From: a bacterium
Lineage (GTDB): Bacteria > Planctomycetota > Planctomycetia > Pirellulales > Pirellulaceae
DNA: 64,000 bases
NCBI GenBank assembly: GCA_016124445.1
Contig: WGNR01000001.1
Span: forward strand, 496,001-560,000
Direction: 5' to 3'
Shown: positions 17,991-29,113 of the stretch, piece by piece
How positions within the stretch are numbered: the first letter of the stretch is position 1
How the letters are laid out: every line of letters begins with the position of its first letter
Made by a program: the position numbers and the translations under genes
The notes under the pieces: model-generated
The model's input: only the letters and a program-made list of their open reading frames with translations
Told to the model about the DNA's origin: nothing
Database searches by the model: none

Positions 17991-19478
17991 ATGGCACAAG
18001 ACTCGAACAACTCGGAACCGAAGCAAATTGGACTGCTCGTACAGTTCGACGATCCCGACTCGTTGTTGGTAGCGTGCGACAAGGTTCGTAAGGCAGGTTA
18101 CACCAAGACCGACGCCTACACGCCTTTCCCACTACACGGCATCGACGAAGCGCTCGGAATCAAGCCGACCAAGCTTCCTTGGATCGTCCTGACACTCGGG
18201 ATCATCGGCGGAACCGTGGGACTCTTGCTCCAGTACACCACGAATGCTGAGTTCTACCCGTTCATCATTTCGGCCAAGCCTCGCTTCAGCCTGCCGGCCA
18301 ACATCCCGGTTATCTTCGAACTGACGATTTTGCACTCGGCGTTCGCCGTGTTCTTCGGCATGCTGCTGTTGAACAAGCTGCCGATGTTCTCTAATCCGCT
18401 CTTCCGCGTTCCTGAATTTGCTCGGGCCACCGACGATAAATTCTTCCTCGCGATCGATGTAACCGATGACAAATACAAACCGAACAAGACCAAAGAAATG
18501 TTCGAGGGTTTCGTCGGACAGACGGGGGTGATCGATGTCTTTGAAGACCCCTCGCCAAACGAACTGCCGGTCGTCATCAAATACATCGGCATCTGCCTGG
18601 CAGTGGCCGCGATCATTCCACCGCTGATTTTGTGGTCGGCATTGAATTCCACCTCAGGTGCACCGCGAATCAATCCAATTCGTGACATGGACATCCAGCT
18701 TCGTGCGGATACCCAAACCCAAAGCACCGAGTTCCAGGGGCGCCCATCGGTCTTTCCTGACGGACGCGCCATGCGACCGCGAATTCCTGGGACCGTTGCT
18801 CGAGGCGAATGGACCGATCCGGTTCTGCTGACCGGTATCGTGCCAGAAACGGCCGAAAAGAATGTCATCTTCCTGCAGGACGAAGAGCCAGCTAAGGAAA
18901 ACGCCGAGAAGCCTGCTGAAGAGCCAAAAGCAGAAGATAAGCCCGCCGCAGACAAGCCGGCGGAAGAGAAGCCTGCCGACGCTAAACCAATGGACGAAAA
19001 GCCCGCGGATGCGAAGCCGGAAGAAGCCAAGCCTGAAGAAGGTGCTGCTCCTACGCCGCCGGCAGAACCTGAGCCGAACTGGGTCAAGTTCGTTCCGATC
19101 GAAGTCACCAGCGAAACGATCAAACGAGGTCAAAACCGCTTCAACATCTACTGCTCGGTCTGTCACGGCTACGCAGGCGAAGGGGATGGTTTGGTCTCCC
19201 GACGAGCCTTTGAACTCATCGATCAGGCAACACCTGGCATGGCTTGGCTTCCTCCGACCAACCTGCATACCGATGCCGTGATCCAGCAGCCCGATGGCAA
19301 GATCTTCCATACCATCACACATGGTATTCGCAAGATGAAAGGTTACGGCGATCAGATTCCGCCGGAAGATCGCTGGGCGATCGTGACCTACGTTCGGGCA
19401 TTGCAGAAGACACGGACCGGCACGCCGGACGAGATTCCCGCCATCAAAATGAAAGAATTGGAACTGAAGGGTCAATAA
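17991..19478 (+). CDS. actDE: Fused alternative complex III subunits ActD and ActE
   Basis: 495 residues joining two subunits that are usually separate. Residues 1 to about 220 are ActD (DUF3341): GLLVQFDDPDSLLVACDKV, two membrane helices around 65-85 and 105-125, and VFEDP. A third helix near 200-220 leads into the ActE part, with FPDGRAMRPRIPGTVARGEW. A linker of about 60 residues (about 299-360) is built from repeated KPAEE/KPADA units. The monoheme cytochrome c domain then has CSVCH near residues 388-392 and a likely axial Met in IRKMKGYGDQI. The fused design ties the cytochrome c exit point to ActD. No frameshift or truncation is seen. Confidence 0.92.
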   Translation: MAQDSNNSEPKQIGLLVQFDDPDSLLVACDKVRKAGYTKTDAYTPFPLHGIDEALGIKPTKLPWIVLTLGIIGGTVGLLLQYTTNAEFYPFIISAKPRFSLPANIPVIFELTILHSAFAVFFGMLLLNKLPMFSNPLFRVPEFARATDDKFFLAIDVTDDKYKPNKTKEMFEGFVGQTGVIDVFEDPSPNELPVVIKYIGICLAVAAIIPPLILWSALNSTSGAPRINPIRDMDIQLRADTQTQSTEFQGRPSVFPDGRAMRPRIPGTVARGEWTDPVLLTGIVPETAEKNVIFLQDEEPAKENAEKPAEEPKAEDKPAADKPAEEKPADAKPMDEKPADAKPEEAKPEEGAAPTPPAEPEPNWVKFVPIEVTSETIKRGQNRFNIYCSVCHGYAGEGDGLVSRRAFELIDQATPGMAWLPPTNLHTDAVIQQPDGKIFHTITHGIRKMKGYGDQIPPEDRWAIVTYVRALQKTRTGTPDEIPAIKMKELELKGQ

Positions 19479-19484
19479 AATAGC

Positions 19485-20735
19485 ATGGGCGGTCATCATA
19501 AACCAACGATCACGGTGACGGACGACGATTCGATTCGCCTCGGCCCCGGCTGGCAAACGGTCCGCTACATTGGGCTGTACGGCGGCGTGTCGCTTCTGAT
19601 CCTGGCAACCATCCTTGGAGTCATCTCAGGCAAGGAGTACCTATACTTCTCCTACCTGACAAGCTTCATCTACTTCCTGAGCATTTCGCTTGGGGCGGTC
19701 TTCTTCGTTCCGATCCATCACCTGTCGCGTGCAGGTTGGAGCGTTGTCGTTCGCCGCGTCGCCGAACTTCTGTCGCAGAATGTCATCACGATGGCCGTTC
19801 TGTTTATCCCCATCTTTGCCTTGGTGGTAACAGGAGATCACACGTTGTTCGAGTGGAACAACCCGGCGCTCTGGAGTATTGATTCGCCTGAATACGATCA
19901 ACTGGTCGCCTTGAAATTCCCTTACCTGAATCCTGTGTTCTTCGCAGTACGAGCGTTTATCTACTTCGGAGTCTGGATTGCCATCGCCCGTTATTTTTAC
20001 CTGCGGTCGCTGGATCAAGATTCCAACGGCGACAAGCAAACCACGTTGACCTTGCAGAAGTGGAGCTCGCTGGCAGTTGTCGGCTTTGCCTTCTCGGCCA
20101 CGTTTGCTTCGTTCGATTGGCTGATGTCGCTTGACCCGCACTGGTTCAGCACGATCTTCGGCGTTTACTTCTTCGCTGGATGTGCACTAAGTTTCTTCGC
20201 CTTCATGACGGTGATGCTATTCCTGCTGCAGAAGAACGGGACGATGAGCCACTGTGTGACACGCGAACATTACCATGACCTGGGTAAATACACCTTTGGT
20301 TTCACGTTGTTCTGGGCTTATATCGCCTTCAGCCAGTACCTGCTGATCTGGTACGCGAATATCCCTGAAGAAACCGGATGGTACCTGCGTCGCCAATCCA
20401 ACGGCTGGGCATACGTCGCTATTGCCCTGGTCTTCGGCCAGTTCTTCATTCCCTTCTTTGGGGTGATGTCACGACACGTTCGCCGAAACAAGTATGTGTT
20501 GAGCGGCTGGGCTGTTTTCATCCTGATCATGCACTACGTTGACATTTACTACATCGTCATGCCCCAGGTTGCGGGTGGCACTGCTCCACCAACCTTTGGT
20601 TTGATTGACCTGTGTTGCATCTTTGGAATCGGCGGTTTGTATATCAGCCAGCTGATTTGGTTCGCCACGGATAAACCGCTGGTACCAGTCAAAGATCCTC
20701 GACTCAGTGAATCGTTGGCCCTTCACAATCATTAG
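19485..20735 (+). CDS. actF: Alternative complex III subunit ActF, NrfD-like membrane protein
   Basis: 416 residues with about ten membrane helices, homologous to ActC (both are of the NrfD fold). Landmarks are [74 protein letters not shown]-like sequence and [16 protein letters not shown]. In the family the early His and the MSLDPHW region lie near the second quinone and proton path. It begins six bases after the actDE stop, so translational coupling is likely. Confidence 0.93.
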   Translation: [416 protein letters not shown]

Positions 20736-20747
20736 TAAGGTGATTTG

Positions 20748-21176
20748 ATGTCGGAAGTCACTGAAGACACTCAAGAACACGAAATCGTCGACGAAGCCGC
20801 AGACTCGGAAGAGATCGAAATCGGCGGTCCGCAATACGACGACCTGAATACCCCGGTCATTGCGTTGGTTGGTATCGTCAGCGGCCTAGTTACCTTCATC
20901 TGTATCGTTGGCCTGCAAGCGGCCTTCATGCAGTGGCGAACCTATGAGTTCCAGCAGAAGGTGGTCAATGTTCGCCTGACAGAAGTCGACGACATCATCA
21001 AGATGCAAAAGCAAAAGCTTGAGCCAGGCTATGAGTGGGTCGTTGTGCCTCCTGCCGAGGCCGAGAAGCCTGGTGAAAAACCGAACGAGACACCGATGGC
21101 TGAACCGAAGAAGTTCATCTCGATGCCGATCGATCAGGCGATGAAGGTCGTCGCTCAGCAGTACGAATCGAAATAG
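20748..21176 (+). CDS. Small single-pass membrane protein of the respiratory operon
   Basis: 142 residues from the ATG at 20748; AAGGTG lies about 6 bases before it. An acidic N-terminus (about 1-30) precedes one membrane helix (about 38-60, VIALVGIVSGLVTFICIVGL). A periplasmic part follows with RTYEFQQKVVNVRLTEVDDI, a Pro/Glu-rich stretch and an SMPIDQAMKVV motif at the end. No known domain was recognised. Its place between actF and the Sco gene, 12 bases after actF, suggests an accessory or assembly subunit of alternative complex III or the oxidase. This is an inference from position alone. Confidence 0.75.
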   Translation: MSEVTEDTQEHEIVDEAADSEEIEIGGPQYDDLNTPVIALVGIVSGLVTFICIVGLQAAFMQWRTYEFQQKVVNVRLTEVDDIIKMQKQKLEPGYEWVVVPPAEAEKPGEKPNETPMAEPKKFISMPIDQAMKVVAQQYESK

Positions 21177-21208
21177 CTTAGCCCGTCCCAAGACGGAACA
21201 AGGATAGA

Positions 21209-22030
21209 ATGCGAGGTTCAGAGGCAATTCGTTCGATCATGGCGGTAACATTCTGCCTGTTGATCGCTTCGTCGGCGCTGGCTCAGTTAAACGAGACGCC
21301 GGAAGCAGTCGAAGATTTGGGTGTCACTGAACACTTGAACGACCAGTTGCCGCTCGATACCCCGTTCACGGATGATCTTGGCCAACCGATCACGTTGGGC
21401 GATTACTTCGACGGCAAACGGCCAGTCATCCTGTCGCTCAACTACTCGAATTGCCCCATGCTCTGCCAACAGCAGATCGGTGGCCTGGTTTCAACCTTGA
21501 AGCAAATGAAGGAAAGCGCCGGCAAGGACTTTCAGGTCGTGTCGATCAGCATTGATGCGTCTGAAAAACCTGAGCGAGCCAGCGAAACAAGACGCCGATA
21601 CTACCAGGAATACGATCGCCCCGGCACTGCCGAAGGCTGGCACTTCCTGGTCGGAAGTGGAAAGTCGATCCTGGCCATTGCCAAGGCAACCGGATTCAAA
21701 TTTCGTTACGTCGAGGAACGCAAGGAATACGCTCACCCAGCCGTGCTGATGCTTTGTACGCCGGATGGACGCATTTCTCGCTACATCTACGGAGTTCAGT
21801 TCGACGAGCCAACATTACGGTTGTCGCTGGTCGAAGCAAGCGAAGGAAAAATTGGTCAATCGATGGATCAACTGATCCTCTTTTGCTTCCACTACGACGA
21901 AACCACGGGGAACTACGCTCCCCAAGCAACCCGACTGATGCAGTTGGGCGGCTACGCCACGGTGACATGTTTGTTGATCGGCTTGATTCCATATTGGTTA
22001 TTCAGGCGAAGATCGCTCAAATTAGCCTAA
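21209..22030 (+). CDS. SCO1/SenC-type copper chaperone
   Basis: 273 residues. A signal peptide (about 1-25) precedes a thioredoxin-fold Sco domain. The copper ligands are C82 and C86 (NCPMLC) and H176 (EYAHPAV). VVSISIDASEKPE is the expected strand of the fold. A C-terminal membrane helix (about 245-267) tethers it to the membrane. Sco proteins deliver copper to the CuA centre of cytochrome oxidase subunit II, whose gene starts 73 bases downstream. GGATAG precedes the ATG closely. Confidence 0.93.
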   Translation: MRGSEAIRSIMAVTFCLLIASSALAQLNETPEAVEDLGVTEHLNDQLPLDTPFTDDLGQPITLGDYFDGKRPVILSLNYSNCPMLCQQQIGGLVSTLKQMKESAGKDFQVVSISIDASEKPERASETRRRYYQEYDRPGTAEGWHFLVGSGKSILAIAKATGFKFRYVEERKEYAHPAVLMLCTPDGRISRYIYGVQFDEPTLRLSLVEASEGKIGQSMDQLILFCFHYDETTGNYAPQATRLMQLGGYATVTCLLIGLIPYWLFRRRSLKLA

Positions 22031-22103
22031 CGACCAATTGCCGCCTCCCTGCATTGTCACCATTTCGATCCAAGTGACTTAGTTACGATAAAGACAGCAC
22101 GCC

Positions 22104-23138
22104 ATGGCCCACATTACAGGCTTAGACATGCACTCGATCCTGGCAGACACTTTGTTCTTCCCGCCCGAGCGTTCGACGTTCGCAGGGGATGTGGACGGTC
22201 TGTTCAACTTCATCTACTACCTGTGTTTGTTCTTCTTCGTCCTCATCATCGCGGCGATGACTTACTTCGCAATCAAATACTGTGCCCGGCCAGGCCACTC
22301 CGAAAAGCCGTCGCCGTCGCATAACGAATCGCTCGAAATCACCTGGAGCGTGATCCCATCGATCTTGGTCGGGGTGATCTTTTTCTATGGCTTTACCGGC
22401 TATCTCAACATGCGGGAAGCTCCGGAAGACGCCTACGAAATTCAGGTCTACGCCAAGAAGTGGCAATGGTCGTTCAAGTATCCCAACGGCGCGGAAACTA
22501 CCGAGCTACACCTCCCAGCGGGTAAGCCGGTGAAGTTCCTTGAACAGTCGGCCGACGTACTGCATAGCTTTTATATCCCTGCCTTCCGCATCAAGATGGA
22601 CTGTGTTCCAGGCCGCTACACGTCGACCTGGGCTATCCCGAATGCAACTACCGGCAGTGGAATTTCGATCGATGGTCACCAGCCGTACCATCTCTTCTGT
22701 GCCGAGTATTGCGGGCAACAACACTCGCAGATGCGAGCGTTGGTCTACGTCCACGAACCTGCGGAATTCGAGGCCTGGGCAGAGAAGGAAGCGAATTTCC
22801 TGGAAACCAAGCCGCCGGCGGAAGCGGGTGCGATTCTCTTCCAGCGTAAAGGTTGCGTCCAGTGCCATTCCGTCACCGGGGATCGATCTACGAAATACCT
22901 CGGTCCTCCGCTCAATGGTCAATGGGGAACGGAACGTGACGTGATTCCGCGTGGTTCCAGCACCCCTGAGAAAGTTATGATGGACGAGAACTACGTCCGC
23001 GAATCGATCCGCCAGCCGATGGCGAAGATCGTGCAAGGTCGCAAGCCCGGCATGACCGTTTTCACGCCATCACTTTTGAATGACAAACAAATTACAGCGA
23101 TTATCGCCTACCTGAAATCGCTTAAAGACGAGAAGTAG
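22104..23138 (+). CDS. coxB: Cytochrome c oxidase subunit II, caa3 type (CuA plus cytochrome c)
   Basis: 344 residues. Two N-terminal helices (about 32-58 and 80-102) anchor a CuA cupredoxin domain with ligands H154, C199, C203, H207 and M210 (CAEYCGQQHSQM). A C-terminal cytochrome c domain has the heme motif C251-VQ-C254-H255 and a probable axial Met in PGMTVF. The fused cytochrome c makes this a caa3-type oxidase that can accept electrons directly from alternative complex III. The aromatic patch KKWQWSFKYPNG is typical of the electron entry site. Confidence 0.95.
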   Translation: MAHITGLDMHSILADTLFFPPERSTFAGDVDGLFNFIYYLCLFFFVLIIAAMTYFAIKYCARPGHSEKPSPSHNESLEITWSVIPSILVGVIFFYGFTGYLNMREAPEDAYEIQVYAKKWQWSFKYPNGAETTELHLPAGKPVKFLEQSADVLHSFYIPAFRIKMDCVPGRYTSTWAIPNATTGSGISIDGHQPYHLFCAEYCGQQHSQMRALVYVHEPAEFEAWAEKEANFLETKPPAEAGAILFQRKGCVQCHSVTGDRSTKYLGPPLNGQWGTERDVIPRGSSTPEKVMMDENYVRESIRQPMAKIVQGRKPGMTVFTPSLLNDKQITAIIAYLKSLKDEK

Positions 23139-23163
23139 CCGTTTTTCCAGAGCAGAATAAGTC

Positions 23164-24864
<1,701 letters not shown>

Positions 24865-24931
24865 TTGAAGCCTGCCCTCCCCGTTTAATTTCAACCGTTA
24901 CTGTGACGACGTTTAGAAACGAAATAGCCCT

Positions 24932-25846
24932 ATGAGCGCCGCCGTCGAAACTCACGACCAAGCCCATCACGAGGAAGGGGACCATCACGGTCACCACCAC
25001 CCGTTCCAGGCTCACCACTTCGAGACGATGCAGCAGCAATTCGACTCGGGTAAGCTTGGCATCTGGCTTTTCCTCTTCACGGAAATCCTGATGTTCAGCG
25101 GGCTGTTTTGTGCCTACATCATTTACCGGTACAACCACCCAGAGGTCTTCCTCTTCGCTCACAAGTACCTGGATACAACGCTGGGCGCTTTGAATACCGT
25201 GGTGCTGATCGTCAGTAGCTTGACGATGGCCCTGGCGGTTCGGGCAGCCCAGAAGAGCCAGCAAAAGCTACTTGTAGCGATGCTGACCTGTACGCTGATC
25301 CTGGCCGGCGTCTTTCTGGTGGTTAAGTACTTCGAGTACACGCACAAGTTCGATATCGGACTCTACACCGGTAGGGACAACATCTCTTACCAATTGCAAA
25401 ACCCATCGATGTACCCGGAAGCGCACGATGAGTTGATCAAGATTCAAAAGGCACATGCCGCTGCAGAGCATTCCGCAGAAGAGCACACCATTGCCGAGGA
25501 AGAAAAAGCAGCCGAGCACCCGTCGGAGCATTCCTCGGAACATTCGGCTGCCGCAGGTCACGACGCCGGTGAACATGGAGAAGACCATGGAGCCAGCATC
25601 GAAGCATTGGCTCACGCCCCGCGGAATACGCAGATCTTCTTCGGTATCTATTACATGATGACCGGCCTGCATGGTTTCCACATCCTGGCAGGGATGGTGG
25701 CCATCAGTTGGCTGCTGTACCGATCGATCAAAGGGCATTTCAGTGCATCGTACTTTGGCCCGGTCGACTACGTCGGTCTATACTGGCACTTGGTCGACTT
25801 GATTTGGATTTACCTGTTCCCGCTTCTTTACCTGATTCGGTCTTAA
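24932..25846 (+). CDS. coxC: Cytochrome c oxidase subunit III with His-rich insertions
   Basis: 304 residues, longer than the usual 190-270. The subunit III core is clear: LGIWLFLFTEILMFSGLFCAY, TLGALNTVVLIVSSLTMALA, FFGIYYMMTGLHGFHILAGM and VDYVGLYWHLVDLIWIYLFPLLYL. Two His-rich stretches are added, one at the N-terminus (about residues 7-30) and a Glu/His/Ala stretch at about 174-221 inserted between helices. These could bind metal ions or may be low-complexity spacers. The subunit is conserved in the oxidase but not catalytic. Confidence 0.93.
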   Translation: MSAAVETHDQAHHEEGDHHGHHHPFQAHHFETMQQQFDSGKLGIWLFLFTEILMFSGLFCAYIIYRYNHPEVFLFAHKYLDTTLGALNTVVLIVSSLTMALAVRAAQKSQQKLLVAMLTCTLILAGVFLVVKYFEYTHKFDIGLYTGRDNISYQLQNPSMYPEAHDELIKIQKAHAAAEHSAEEHTIAEEEKAAEHPSEHSSEHSAAAGHDAGEHGEDHGASIEALAHAPRNTQIFFGIYYMMTGLHGFHILAGMVAISWLLYRSIKGHFSASYFGPVDYVGLYWHLVDLIWIYLFPLLYLIRS

Positions 25847-25864
25847 GCCGCTTGCGAGCATTCT

Positions 25865-26245
25865 ATGTCTGATCAATCGAACACACACGCCATCGAAGCG
25901 GACCACTCCGGCCATCACGAGCACGTCGCGCATATCATGCCGTTGCCGTTTTTGATCGGAACGTTTCTCGCCCTGCTCTTCTTCACCTGGTTGACGGTAT
26001 TTCTCGCCGACCAAGACATTGGCGAGATCGACATCTTCATTGCCTTGGGGATTGCCACGGTCAAGTCGGTCCTGGTCGCCACCTTTTTCATGCACCTTCG
26101 CTACGACAAGGCATTCAACGTCCTGATGCTGTTGTTCTGCCTCGGCTTCGTGGCTTTGTTTATCGGGATTTCGTTGCTCGACTCGACGCAGTACCAGCCA
26201 GCGATCGAATCCTTTTACAATGCCACCGCGACGGTAGAACCGTAG
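25865..26245 (+). CDS. Cytochrome c oxidase subunit IV-type protein
   Basis: 126 residues with three membrane helices (about 30-52, 57-80 and 85-110). The motif SVLVATFFMHLRYDKAFNVLM is diagnostic for the prokaryotic COX4/caa3 subunit IV family. The N-terminus is His-rich (HSGHHEHVAH). It starts 18 bases after coxC. It is a small structural subunit of the oxidase. Confidence 0.9.
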   Translation: MSDQSNTHAIEADHSGHHEHVAHIMPLPFLIGTFLALLFFTWLTVFLADQDIGEIDIFIALGIATVKSVLVATFFMHLRYDKAFNVLMLLFCLGFVALFIGISLLDSTQYQPAIESFYNATATVEP

Positions 26246-26309
26246 CCCCCGCAGTCGGTCGATCACGTTCGAGGACAGGATAGGGTCGGCCGAAGAAAGC
26301 GTCGACGCG

Positions 26310-26897
26310 ATGCTCAGGAACTCTTTCACACCGGGTCTCATGCGTCGCGATGAATATCAGGCCAAGTTCGGTTTCTACTTGTTCATCGCATCGCTGACTT
26401 CGTTCTTCCTGGCAGGCATGCTCGCCTATGCGATCATTACCATGGCGAATAAGTCACCGCTGCTGACGGTTTCAATTTTCCCGAAAAGCCTGATCTTCGG
26501 CACATTGGGCATGTTTGGTGTCAGCTTTGCCATGCATCGGGCTGTCGTCAATGTCCGACGCGAACGGCAAATCCCGTTTCGCCGCTGGCTATACACGGCA
26601 GGAATTGTCTCGATCATTTTCCTGGTCTGCCAGACGATTGGCCTCAGGGCTCTGATCGAGATGCACGCCGTCAACCTGAGCGAAACCAAGCAGTTCGGAC
26701 TGATCTTCTTCCTGGTGCTTGTGCATGCTTTGCACGTGGTGGGCGGGATGACGTTCCTAAGTGGCGTGATTATGCGGGCTCGGCACGATACGTACGACCA
26801 CGAGAAACATTGGACCGTCGACATTTGTGCCATCTACTGGCACTTTCTCGACGTGGTCTGGCTGGCGATGCTGGGCATCTTTTTTTGGGCCCACTAG
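26310..26897 (+). CDS. Second subunit III-like heme-copper oxidase protein
   Basis: 195 residues with five membrane helices, matching the short subunit III form. The clearest regions are FGLIFFLVLVHALHVVGGM and WTVDICAIYWHFLDVVWLAML, both standard subunit III motifs. It is the second subunit III-type gene in the cluster; coxC is the other. It might form part of the same complex or an alternative form of it. Met11 (base 26340) is another possible start. It ends the respiratory run and shares its stop region (CTAG) with the convergent ABC-F gene. Confidence 0.88.
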   Translation: MLRNSFTPGLMRRDEYQAKFGFYLFIASLTSFFLAGMLAYAIITMANKSPLLTVSIFPKSLIFGTLGMFGVSFAMHRAVVNVRRERQIPFRRWLYTAGIVSIIFLVCQTIGLRALIEMHAVNLSETKQFGLIFFLVLVHALHVVGGMTFLSGVIMRARHDTYDHEKHWTVDICAIYWHFLDVVWLAMLGIFFWAH

Positions 26898-28819
26898 CTC
26901 GCTTCTTCAATAGTGGCCAACTCTTCCCATCGCCCGAGGGCCGCCATCAGTTCTTCGCCGATCTGTTCCAATCGCTGCGTGACCTTTTTGATTTCTTCCT
27001 GCGGCTTTTGATAGAAGTTAGGTTCAGCCATTTGGGCCTGAAGCTTTTCCTGCTCGGCCTCGTAGGCTTCGATCTTCCCAGGTAAACCGTCGAGCTCACG
27101 CTGCTCGTTGTAACTTAGCTTCCGGCCGCGACCTTTGCCTGAAGCCTTCTTCTCTGGCTCCGGTTTCGACTCGACAACTGGTTTGGCTTCCACCTTGGGC
27201 GTTTCGACAGGAGCCGACATCTCCTTCTTACGCTGAATCAGGTAATCGTCGTAGCCACCCGCATATTCACTTACGGCGCCGTTCCCTTCAAACACAATGG
27301 TACTGGTCACCACGTTGTTCAAAAACTCTCGATCGTGGCTCACCACGAGCATGGTGCCAGGGTAATTCACGACTAGGTCTTCCAGCAGTTCCATCGTGTC
27401 GGCATCCAGGTCGTTGGTTGGTTCGTCCAGCACCAGCACGTTGGAGGGCTTGGCGAACAATTGCGCCAGTAGCAACCGATTCCGCTCGCCGCCGCTGAGG
27501 TACTTAATCGCCCGGTTGGCCTGCTCCGGGGTAAACAGAAACTCCTGCAAGTAACCAACCACGTGCTTCGACTTACCGTTGATTTTGACGAACTCGTTCC
27601 CTTCGCCGATGTTCTCGCGCAACGTCTGCTCCGGATCGAGGCGGGCCTGAAGTTGATCGAAGTAGGCGATCAGGACATTCGTTCCGACTTTGACTTCTCC
27701 TTGGTCGGGTTTCATTTGCCCAAGCAAGATTCGCAGCAGGGTCGACTTGCCGATACCATTTCGGCCGATGATACCAACCTTATCACCTCGCATGATGACC
27801 GTCGAAAAGTCATCCACGATTCGCAAGTCGCCAAATCGGTGCGAGAGGTGATCGGCCTTGAATACCAGTTGCCCGGAACGATCGCCGACGTGGGCCTCCA
27901 TTTTCACACTGCCGACATGCTTGCGCCGGTCGCGATAATCTTCCCGCATCTTCTTAAGTGCCCGGACGCGTCCCTCGTTGCGTGTTCGGCGAGCCTTGAT
28001 TCCCTGACGAATCCAAACTTCTTCCTGGGCCAGCTTCTTGTCGAAGAGAGCCTGCTCTTTTTCTTCCGCCTCGAGAGCCGCCGCTTTGCGTTTCAGGAAG
28101 TCGTCGTATCCGCATGCCCAACTGTTGACGCGTCCCCGATCGACATCAACAACACGCGTTGCCAATTTGCGGGCAAAGGCGCGATCGTGCGTGACGAATA
28201 CGATCGATGCCGTCGTGTTGATTAGTAACTTCTCCAGCCACAAGATCGAATCGATATCGAGATGGTTCGTCGGTTCGTCCAGTAGCAACAGGTCAGGCTC
28301 GTTCACCAACGCCTGGGCCAACAGCACGCGGCGTTTCATTCCGGCCGAGAGCTTCTGGAAAACCAGTTCTCCATCCAATTCAGTCCGCGTGAGCGTTTGT
28401 TCGATCTGATTCTGCAGGTTCCAGCCATCCTGCGTGTCGATTTCGTGCTGCAATTGATCGATTCGCTGAGCAATTTCGTCGCTGGGATTCTCGGCCAATT
28501 GATGCGTCAGTGTATGGTATTCGCGGAGGGCTTCAGCCAGGTTACCTACGCCGTCGGCGACTACATCGTAGACCGTGCCGCGGTCATCGGTCGGAACGGT
28601 TTGTGCCATCTGGGCTCGCTTCAGACCGGGGGAATAGGCGATCTCCCCCTCGTCTGGGACAACTTCCCCAGCCAATATCTTGAGGAGCGTCGATTTGCCT
28701 GCCCCATTGCGGCCCATCAAGCAAACCCGCTGTCCTGGCTCCAGCACCAGATTGACGCCCGAAAACAGGGGCCGGTCGTGGTAAGAATGGCGAACGTTTT
28801 TCAGCGTGATCAGCGGCAT
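26894..28819 (-). CDS. uup: ABC-F family ATPase, Uup type
   Basis: 641 residues, starting at the ATG at 28819 where MPLITLKNVRHSY begins the first domain; an upstream in-frame ATG at 28978 would add 53 unlikely residues. Two ABC domains: Walker A GRNGAGKST at 36-44 and GRNGIGKST, signatures LSAGMKRR and LSGGERNR, Walker B LLLLDEPTNHLD and VLVLDEPTNDLD. The linker between them has a basic helical part. A C-terminal extension of about 90 residues ends in a coiled coil and matches the Uup C-terminal DNA-binding region. No transmembrane part exists. The role would be in translation or DNA metabolism (ribosome- or DNA-associated), not transport. Confidence 0.9.
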   Translation of the reverse strand: MPLITLKNVRHSYHDRPLFSGVNLVLEPGQRVCLMGRNGAGKSTLLKILAGEVVPDEGEIAYSPGLKRAQMAQTVPTDDRGTVYDVVADGVGNLAEALREYHTLTHQLAENPSDEIAQRIDQLQHEIDTQDGWNLQNQIEQTLTRTELDGELVFQKLSAGMKRRVLLAQALVNEPDLLLLDEPTNHLDIDSILWLEKLLINTTASIVFVTHDRAFARKLATRVVDVDRGRVNSWACGYDDFLKRKAAALEAEEKEQALFDKKLAQEEVWIRQGIKARRTRNEGRVRALKKMREDYRDRRKHVGSVKMEAHVGDRSGQLVFKADHLSHRFGDLRIVDDFSTVIMRGDKVGIIGRNGIGKSTLLRILLGQMKPDQGEVKVGTNVLIAYFDQLQARLDPEQTLRENIGEGNEFVKINGKSKHVVGYLQEFLFTPEQANRAIKYLSGGERNRLLLAQLFAKPSNVLVLDEPTNDLDADTMELLEDLVVNYPGTMLVVSHDREFLNNVVTSTIVFEGNGAVSEYAGGYDDYLIQRKKEMSAPVETPKVEAKPVVESKPEPEKKASGKGRGRKLSYNEQRELDGLPGKIEAYEAEQEKLQAQMAEPNFYQKPQEEIKKVTQRLEQIGEELMAALGRWEELATIEEAS

Positions 28820-29113
28820 AGGTTCTGACGGCGGCGGCGAAGTTGAGGATTGGGAGAGTTGGATCGACCATGCTTGGATCGAACGACCCAACGCAATCAC
28901 TCTATGTTCGCGGAAAAAGGCGGTCCGCAAAAGGGGCACCAGTCCGCAAGTTGCAGGGGCGCTTGGCTGCGATCTCAAGCTACGCGAACTACCTCAAAAA
29001 CTGATCAGTTAATGTGCAGGAATATCTTGATATTTGTTGATTTCCGTAGCCAAACAACAACGGCAATATTCGGAAAAAAAGGGCTTTCAGGCTTCGTGCT
29101 ATCAAAATAATTC

